A stretch of DNA of 64,000 nt. It comes from Rhodococcus sp. OK519. GTDB taxonomy: Bacteria > Actinomycetota > Actinomycetes > Mycobacteriales > Mycobacteriaceae. Made by a program: the position numbers and the translations under genes. This document shows positions 60,501 through 64,000 of this stretch, in pieces. The stretch spans positions 62,001-126,000 of the forward strand of contig NZ_QAOW01000004.1 in the NCBI RefSeq assembly GCF_003051005.1, given 5' to 3'. The notes beneath the pieces were generated by a model that saw only the letters and a program-made list of their open reading frames with translations, was not told the origin of the DNA and did no database searches. Numbering within the stretch: the first letter of the stretch is position 1; every line of letters starts with the position of its first letter.

Positions 60501-63500
60501 ACCGAGCGCGGCGCCGAGTCGGGCGATCACCCGGGTCGCGATCAGCGAATTGCCGCCGAGGTCGAAGAAGCTGTCGTCGACGCCGATGCGTTCGAGCCCG
60601 AGGACGGCGGTGAAGGTGTCGACGATGGTCTGCTCGACGGGGTCCGTGGGCGCCCGGAACGTGGTGGCCGCCGGCAGGAACTCCGGGTCCGGCAGGGCCG
60701 CCCGATCCAGTTTCCCGATCGGGGTCAACGGGATCTCGTCGAGAATCATGATGCTCGACGGCACCATCTGGGCCGGCAGCCGCTCGGCCACGAACTCGCG
60801 TAGCGCACCCGGTTCGGGTTGCGCGTCGGCGGCGGGCAACACGTACGTCACCAGCGCCGTCTCCCCGGTCGGGCCGGGCCGTCCCAGGGTGACCGCGAAC
60901 CGGATGTCCGGGTGGTCGCCGAACGCGTTGTCGATGTCGCCGAGTTCGATCCGGAAGCCACGGACCTTCACCTGGAAGTCGGAGCGGCCGATGTACTCGA
61001 TCGTGCGGTCGGCCCGCACCCGCACCACGTCGCCGGTGCGGTACATCCGCTCGCCCGGGATGCCGTGCGGGTTCGCGACGAATCGCTCCGCGGTGAGTTC
61101 CGGTCGCCGGTGGTAGCCGCGGGCCAGGTTCGGTCCGGCGATGTACAGCTCGCCGGGCACCCCGGCCGGCACCGGACGCAGCTTGGTGTCGAGGACCAGT
61201 TCGGACACCCCGCGCAGCGGTGCACCGATCGTCACGGTCTCGCCGGTCACGAGCGGGGCGCTCACGTTGGCCATGACGGTCGCCTCGGTGGGGCCGTAGC
61301 CGTTGTAGAAGCGCCGCCCGTGCGCCCAGCGGGCCACCAGTTCCGGCGGCACCGCCTCGCCGCCGACCATCACCTCGGTGAACTCGTCGAGCCCGGTGGG
61401 ATCGACGGTCGCGGCCGCCGCGGTCGTGATGAACGCGTGCGTGACGTGCTGGTCGCGGATCAGGTCGGCGAGTTCGCGGCCGCCGTACACCGTGGTCGGT
61501 GCGATGACCATTGTCGCGGACGCCCCGAAGGCCAGCAGGTAGTCGAGCACCGCGGCGTCGAAGCTGGGGGTCGAGAAGTGCAGGGTGCGCGACGACGGCT
61601 GCGTCGCGAAACGCGCCAGGTACTCCTCGGACAGGTTGTCGAGCCCCTCGTGCGTGACGACGACGCCCTTCGGGGTGCCGGTGGTGCCCGACGTGTAGAT
61701 CACGTATGCCGGGTGGGTCAGGCGCAGCGGCACCGGCAGATCCGCGTCGTCCAGTGCGGCTGCGGACTGCGCCGCGCACCGTGCCTCGAATGCGCGGTCG
61801 TCGAGCACCGCCCAGGGCACCGTGTCGGGCAGTCCGTCGCCGACCCCGGACACCGTCAGCCCCACCGCGGCACCGGAGTCCGCGAGCATGAAGGCGATCC
61901 GGTCGGCCGGATAGTTCGGGTCGACCGGCACGAACGCAGCCCCGGCCTTGGCGACTGCCCACACCGCGACCACGGACTCGATCGACCGCGGAATGCCCAA
62001 CGCGACGAACGATTCCGGGCCCACCCCGTCCTCGACCAGCACGCGGGCCATCCGGTTGGAGCGCTCGTCGAGATCGCGGTAGGTGACCTCGATGTCACCG
62101 GAGACCAGGGCGATCGCGGCGGGATCCAGGGCCGCCGCGTCGGCGAGCAGAACCGGCAGGGTGCGGGCGGACCGTCCGGGTCGACCGCGCAGCGGCACCA
62201 GCTCGGCCCATTCGGTGTCGGACAGCAGGCGCAGCCGCGCGAGCGGGCACTGCGGATCCTCCGAGATGTCGATGAGGACGCGCTGCACCCGCTCGGCGAG
62301 CGACCGGGCCCGGCCGCGGTCGAAGAGATCCGGCAGGAACTTGAGCTTCATCCGCAGGCGGTCGTCGGCGTTGGCGACGAACGTGAGCGGGTAGTGCGCG
62401 GCGTCGGCCCCTTCGTGGATGCGTACCAGGCGCAGTCCGGCGATGTCGGCGTCGGCGACCGCCGAGCGGTCCACCGGATACGACTCGAACACCGTGAGCG
62501 TGTCGAACGCCAGCGCGGGCCCGACGGCGTCCTGGATGTCGGTCAGGCTCACGTGGTGATGGTCGAGGAGTCCGGCCTGCTCGGACTGCACGCGGCGCAG
62601 CAATTCGCCCACCGACTCGCGGGCATCGAGGCGCACCCGGACCGGCAGCGTGTTGATGAACAGGCCGATCATCGCCTCGATGCCGGGGATGTGCGGCGGG
62701 CGCCCGGAGACCGTGCCGCCGAACACGACGTCGTCGCGTCCGGTCATCGCGCCCAGCACGATCGCCCACGCCGCCTGCACCATCGTGTTGAGGGTGACGC
62801 CCCACTGTCGGCCGATCGCCTGTAACTTGGCGGTGCGGGCGGCGTCGAGCGTCAGGTCGATCTCGTCGGAGACGGTCGACTGTTCGCGGCCGCGATCGAA
62901 CGGTGCGAGCAGGGTCGGCTCGTCGACACCGGCGAGCGACTCGGCCCACGCGCGCACCCCGGCCTCGGGGTCCTGCGCGCCGATCCACGACAGGTACTCG
63001 CGGTACGGGTGCACGCGCGGGAGGGCCGCGGTCTCGCCGTCCGTCGCGTACAGGGTGAGCAGTTCCTGCATCATCAGCGGCGTCGACCAGCCGTCGAGCA
63101 GGATGTGGTGGTTGCTGAGGATCAGACGGTGCTCGTCGGGTCCGGTCCGCACCAGCAGGAACCGGATCAGCGGGGCCTCGGCCATGTCGAAGCGCCGCGT
63201 GCGGTCGTCGGCGATCAGCCGCACCAGTTCCGCTTCCCGCACCGGCTCGTCGGTCTCGGACAGATCGATCTCGTCCCACGGCAGCGGCACCCGCTCCTGG
63301 ATCACCTGCACCGGCGTGCCGTCGGTGCCGTGCACGAATGCGGAACGCAGGTTCGGGTGGCGATCGAGCATCGCCTGCCCCGCCCGCCGCAGCCGGTCCG
63401 GGTCGGCGCCGCGCACGTCGAGCATCATCTGCACCGTGTAGGCGTCCACGGACCGGTCGGCGAGCTGCGCATGGAACAGCAGACCCGATTGCAGCGGAGA

Positions 63501-64000
63501 CAGCGACCACACGTCCGTCAGGCTGGGGAACCGGTGCTCGAGCTTCTCGATCTCCGTCTGATCGAGCGCGACCAGATCCAGATCCGACGGGGTCACCCCG
63601 CCCGCGCCCGGCCGGGTGACGTGCCGCGCGAGCGCGACGAGGGCGTCCGTCCACAGCTGCGCCAGCGCGGTCACGTCGTCCGCCGACAGCACGCCTGCCG
63701 GGAAGCCCCACGTGGCGCTGATCCGGGACCCGTCCGGACTGTCGGTGGTGACGGCGTTGATGTCGAGGACCGACGCGGCGGGTAGATCCGGGTCCTGCAG
63801 GATCCCCAGGTCGGCGTCGTCGGTCGGCATCCATCCGGCGGCCCGCTGGTCCTCCGGCACCGACGCGGTGAGTCGGCCCAGATAGTTGAAGCTGACCTGC
63901 GGGGCCGGCAGATCCCGCAGGGCCCGCTCGCCGTCGTCGTCGAGGTAGCGCAGCAGACCGAACCCGATGCCGTGGTCGGGCACCGCCAGCAACTGCTCCT
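48558..64000 (-). CDS. Multimodular NRPS with C-terminal thioesterase, 5' end beyond window
   Basis: At least 5,144 residues; the frame continues past base 64000, so the start is unseen. Domain order, N to C (approximate bases): end of an epimerase (63620-64000); C after a D-residue (62225-63590, HHILLDG); A1 (60700-62200); PCP (Ser near 60547, GGNSL); L-type C (59075-60380, HHVSADG); A2 (57430-59030); PCP (GGDSI near 57303); epimerase (55850-57185); C (54370-55730); A3 (52790-54330); PCP; L-type C (51200-52510); A4 (49640-51110); PCP (near 49503); TE (48558-49350, nucleophile Ser in GWSLGG at 49086-49088, His in CEHNQM). The A2 ten-residue code reads DFWNVGMVHK, the threonine signature; with the epimerase this gives D-allo-Thr. 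Codes for A1 (DALFMGGVMK), A3 (DGFFAGAIMK) and A4 (DAFFAAGIQK) have no confident assignment. Confidence 0.95.
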   Translation of the reverse strand, partial: EQLLAVPDHGIGFGLLRYLDDDGERALRDLPAPQVSFNYLGRLTASVPEDQRAAGWMPTDDADLGILQDPDLPAASVLDINAVTTDSPDGSRISATWGFPAGVLSADDVTALAQLWTDALVALARHVTRPGAGGVTPSDLDLVALDQTEIEKLEHRFPSLTDVWSLSPLQSGLLFHAQLADRSVDAYTVQMMLDVRGADPDRLRRAGQAMLDRHPNLRSAFVHGTDGTPVQVIQERVPLPWDEIDLSETDEPVREAELVRLIADDRTRRFDMAEAPLIRFLLVRTGPDEHRLILSNHHILLDGWSTPLMMQELLTLYATDGETAALPRVHPYREYLSWIGAQDPEAGVRAWAESLAGVDEPTLLAPFDRGREQSTVSDEIDLTLDAARTAKLQAIGRQWGVTLNTMVQAAWAIVLGAMTGRDDVVFGGTVSGRPPHIPGIEAMIGLFINTLPVRVRLDARESVGELLRRVQSEQAGLLDHHHVSLTDIQDAVGPALAFDTLTVFESYPVDRSAVADADIAGLRLVRIHEGADAAHYPLTFVANADDRLRMKLKFLPDLFDRGRARSLAERVQRVLIDISEDPQCPLARLRLLSDTEWAELVPLRGRPGRSARTLPVLLADAAALDPAAIALVSGDIEVTYRDLDERSNRMARVLVEDGVGPESFVALGIPRSIESVVAVWAVAKAGAAFVPVDPNYPADRIAFMLADSGAAVGLTVSGVGDGLPDTVPWAVLDDRAFEARCAAQSAAALDDADLPVPLRLTHPAYVIYTSGTTGTPKGVVVTHEGLDNLSEEYLARFATQPSSRTLHFSTPSFDAAVLDYLLAFGASATMVIAPTTVYGGRELADLIRDQHVTHAFITTAAAATVDPTGLDEFTEVMVGGEAVPPELVARWAHGRRFYNGYGPTEATVMANVSAPLVTGETVTIGAPLRGVSELVLDTKLRPVPAGVPGELYIAGPNLARGYHRRPELTAERFVANPHGIPGERMYRTGDVVRVRADRTIEYIGRSDFQVKVRGFRIELGDIDNAFGDHPDIRFAVTLGRPGPTGETALVTYVLPAADAQPEPGALREFVAERLPAQMVPSSIMILDEIPLTPIGKLDRAALPDPEFLPAATTFRAPTDPVEQTIVDTFTAVLGLERIGVDDSFFDLGGNSLIATRVIARLGAALGVDLGVRAVFEAPTAHLLARWVSREQLGTVVRPSLVPQQRPDPVPLSLAQKRMWFINQFDTESAAYNIPLAVRLSGELDTQALAAAVVDVVERHETLRTFFPTRDGEPLQMIVPAAEAAPGLDAVDTPPDQVPARIAALISRGFDVTAAVPVRAELLRLGPREHILTIVVHHVSADGFSMAPLARDVMTAYVARTGGHVPQWTPLPVQYADFALWQHEVLGSEDDADSLVRRQLGFWTDALSGLPEAITLPTDRPRPARQSFDGARGHFEIPAAVHRSLAESARRHGATMFMAAHAALAVLLAKLSGTDDIAIGTPIAGRGEAELDDLVGMFVNTLVLRSRVDPDRGFGDLLAGTREFDLAAFGHADLPFERLVDVLAPERSTAHSPLFQVLLEFQNNELPRLELPGLVADPVEAELAVAKFDLQLTLAERHDESGVPAGMSAVFTYATDLFEPDTVRDLGERFTRLVEALVADPSRPTGDVEITTAAERDTMLHEWNTAGVGAGEETLADRFASAAARFADRPALTSDGETIDYTELEARANRLARHLVAAGVGPETLVAVALPRSADLVVALLAVVKSGAGYLPLDVTYPAERLAFMLGDAAPICVLTTLADADAIPDTDLPLIRLDSDETIRALDVLPDRPFTDADRLSPLRPDDVAYVIYTSGSTGRPKGVQVTHRNVSTLFANTASAFGFDENDVWTMFHSYAFDFSVWELWGPLLHGGRLVVVDFYTARSPEMFLDLLRTERVTVLNQTPTAFYQLAEADRLATENASPGTDLALRYVVFGGEALDLGQLGRWYGRHPDTAPRLVNMYGITETTVHVTHLELDRAFAEAADASVIGRAIPGLRVVVLDERLHPVPPGVTGEMYVAGEQLTRGYLGRGALTSGRFVADPFGEPGTRMYRTGDLARWNRDGRLEYLGRSDFQVKIRGFRIELGEIEATLLQYPGIAQAVVAVHQDGAAPARLVAYAVPEQTTDLDTQDVLDHVGRELTSYMVPAALMVLGELPITANGKLDRKALPQPEFGVRTTAGRAPQTDAERTLAGLFAEVLGLDSVGVDDSFFGLGGDSIMSIQLVSRAKAAGLRFTPRDVFEHRSVAGLAAVAADDTGEGTVHLEELPGGGIGEFPLTPIMHWLLGRSDDVRRYTQTALLALPREIDRDQLERTLQAVVDGHDMLRARLQPGAEPTMLVRPVGAVDVAGLITRIPVESLSGTDFTATAAAALDDAAGRLDPAAGTVLQAVWFDAGSSGGRLLLVIHHLAVDGVSWRILVPDLAAAWARVEAGDLPDLTPTGTSMRRWAHGLADVTGRDRELDLWRTTLDTPDPVIGSRPLDPAVDVHGTVDKVTVELPTPITESLLTTVPEVFHGNVADALLTGLAMALTRWRRTRGADTDTALVSLEGHGREDQVVPGADLGRTVGWFTTIFPVRLDLTGIDVDDAFGAGPAAGAALKAVKEQLLTIPDHGIGFGMLRYLDPRTAPVLADLPTPQVTFNYLGRLGGTATAEDIPWVPVSDTELDDAPSATMPVASALDVNAVVGDTPDGPRLRATWAFPRGVLATVDVGELADLWVRALSALARHAAHPGAGGLTPSDLDLVGLDQTEIDKLEHRYPGLSDVWSLSPLQAGLHFHAMLADDSVDAYLVQLTLSLGGSVDTDRLWRAGQALLDRHPNLRAAFVRPDGAGSDSGAVQVIPERVDLPWTEVDLSRLDPGARARRYDELMVADRGTRFDLTTAPAIRMTLVNLGGGEHRLVVTNHHILLDGWSTPLVIRDLLTLYATDGDASLLPRVHPYRDYLAWMADQDPTESTAAWRRALAGLEEPTLLAPNTRATGLDAAGTEELEVALSPEHTDTLRSLVRERGLTLNTVVQAAWGIVLGALTARTDVLFGGTVSGRPPQIPGIESMVGLFINTLPVRVTLDAGETLGELLDRVQREQATLLDHHYLGLADIQRATGPAAAFDTLTVFESYPVDRDALTADTDIAGLRVTGVDGRDAAHYPLSVVASANGRLNLKFEYFPEFFDRAAIESIATRVAVVLEHIADDPDRTLARLDLLTETERRDLAPVPGAVGGSTRTLPEIFADAAALDPDAIALSFSGREVTYRELDTRSSRIARVLIDQGVGPESYVALGIPRSVESVLAVWAVSKTGAAFVPVDPNYPLERIEHMLADSGAGLGLTVAEHRHLLPDTVTWLTLEDPDFAAACAAHSDAPVTDADRAAPLGLEHAAYVVYTSGSTGRPKGVVVAHRGLDNFALDQIDRFGATARSRTLHFATPSFDGAVFEYLQAFGAGATMVIAEPTVYGGADLARLLAAEHVTHAFVTTAALATVDPTGLDDFTEVAVGGEACPPELVSRWAPGRNLHNAYGPTETTIMTNISDPMTVGQPITIGGPIRGVREVVLDGRLQPVPVGVPGELYIAGLGLARGYHRRPGLSAERFVANPFGKPGERMYRTGDIVRWRPDLTIEYVGRSDFQVKVRGFRIELGEIDAALTADPAVTFAVTLGVPGPAGDTVLASYVVRAAGADLESSTLLDRLSSHLPAHMVPASITVLDEIPLNPVGKLDRAALPEPEFTFTTGEFRAPTNPLEYTLSDVFTEVLGVDRIGIDASFFDLGGNSLIATRVTARLSSLLDADIPVRALFEAPTIHALAQWVARERGTGSGYARPELGRRERPGRIPLSLAQQRMWFINQFDTASAAYNIPMAVNLTGTLDTAALRDAVGDVLERHESLRTAYPIVDQEPSQAVWPVSEVLTGLAPVVVGDDTELRKRIAAFATRGFDVTVAPPVRAELIEVDDEHHVLVIVMHHICADGYSMAPLGRDLMAAYTARAASAVPQWTPLPVQYADFTLWQHEMLGSDTDPTSLITRQLQFWTEELAGLPDVIQLPTDRPRPVQQTFRGGRVEFRVPAELHTDITDLAHRHGASMFMAMHAALATVLARLADTDDIAIGTPIAGRGEIALDELVGMFVNTLVLRTRIDHGDSFDALLRQVREADLAAFGHADVPFERLVEEINPPRSTSYSPLFQVSIEFQNNERPRLELPGLVVEGVGIDAQVAKEDLELVLAEEFSGDGAPAGIVASLDFATDLFDESTVRGIAERFVRVLEAVTADPGRAVGDIEILDAGELAALAPAHGGSDVSALVWPELLTSAASVDPDATALSYLGQTVTYRELDERSNRLARVLAGRGIGPETFVALGMPRSIDEIVSIWAVAKAGAAFVPVDPNYPAERIAHMLTDSGSRAGLTTSTLRERLPDTVPWLVLDDDAFTAQVAEASPAPVTDADRTTPLHLAHPAYLIYTSGSTGRPKGVIVTHVGIANLTEEERLRFTVTPDARVSHLASPSFDASVFEMMMAFSAGARLVIVPPTVYGGAELTDLLSREGVTHGFITPTALASIEDAGLESLRVLAVAGEACPPELVAKWAPGRRMFNGYGPTETTIQASVSAPMQPGEVVNIGGPAIGFEEAVLDGRLRPVPVGVPGELYISGPGLARGYHNRPGLTADRFVASPFGPPGSRMYRTGDVVRWRHDNTIEYIGRSDFQVKVRGFRIELGEIDAVLTRHPAVTFAATLGHTGPSGDTLLASYVRPVEGHSVESRDLRAHVAAQLPAHMVPSAVVVLDEIPLTPVGKLDRRALPAPEFTSLTTEFRPPTTATERAVTEVFADVLGVDHVGIDDSFFDLGGNSIIATRIMSELQARLGRQLPLQTMFLDPTPSGLAKRIDLPVGYLGHSDSPVDDALGVVIPLRPNGERPPLFCVHPGIGLSWGYAGLVQHLSKDRPAYGLQLPLLSGGPDFESVQQLAHRYVEEIRTVQPHGPYHLLGWSLGGVIAHAMAVELRSADEEVATLAIMDSYLTEGEEDPGHLTVIELLEGLGLDLAPYGDVRDLTYAQAVDLLNESLGQDTGLTPAHLERINEGFTTSARIMNRYAPDVFDGDLLFFTAGQGDGSTEPTAQHSPQVWQPAITGGIREFTIDCEHNQMIEPAALAAIGPLLEEYLAAH

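Noticed and set aside
48558-64000. NRPS as the siderophore synthetase for the importer at 3.7-7.2 kb
   Set aside because: The two are 41 kb apart, no iron box or hydroxamate/catechol gene is near the NRPS, and the adjacent pap and N-oxygenase genes suggest a different product.

Overview
The window is high-GC actinobacterial chromosome, most likely Rhodococcus or a close Nocardiaceae relative. The clues are RbpA, DtxR/IdeR-like iron boxes, a mycobacterial-type USP/GH65/Acg-nitroreductase dormancy block, and corynebacteriales-style NRPS adenylation domains. It is an accessory-rich stretch: functional operons are interspersed with eroded genes (an IS256 transposase tail, a deleted SigF-type sigma factor, a headless DUF4352 protein) and many secreted or lipoprotein genes of unknown function. 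No tRNA, rRNA or CRISPR array was seen.

Layout. 0-3.7 kb: end of a DUF2156 gene, a RES-type toxin-antitoxin pair with a repeat-rich leader, and a secreted YVTN beta-propeller protein. 3.7-8.2 kb: an iron island made of a FecCD/FecE siderophore importer (one permease fused to an RDD domain), divergent from a probable FhuF-like gene. Two iron boxes lie between them, and a third sits inside a strong promoter that appears to drive a ~100-nt terminated RNA. 8.3-19.6 kb: hotdog thioesterase, type II NADH dehydrogenase, MFS exporter, AdaA-AlkA DNA repair fusion, SDR, and a four-gene ABC exporter/two-component operon. 19.6-27.05 kb: a scarred region with secreted proteins, IS and gene remnants, a tyrosine recombinase, a 6C-like structured RNA and a 45-bp palindrome. 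27.05-30.9 kb: a class II UvrA, two VOC proteins and an AraC regulator. 31-41 kb: GH65 phosphorylase, two universal stress proteins, Acg-type nitroreductase, an Rv2004c-like kinase and a 56-aa His-rich microprotein. 41-43.2 kb: a zinc-finger protein, RbpA and a secreted lipase.

43.6-64 kb is the most interesting part: an apparent biosynthetic gene cluster. Four translationally coupled genes encode an aminodeoxychorismate mutase, a fused aminodeoxychorismate synthase, a matching dehydrogenase (PapB, PapA, PapC: the p-aminophenylalanine route) and an AurF/CmlI-type di-iron N-oxygenase retaining all seven metal ligands. They converge on an NRPS of at least 5,144 residues that runs off the right edge. 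Its visible order is E(end)-C-A-PCP-C-A(Thr)-PCP-E-C-A-PCP-C-A-PCP-TE. Together these predict a nonribosomal peptide carrying a p-amino- or p-nitrophenyl building block. Where that block is loaded is probably encoded beyond the window.
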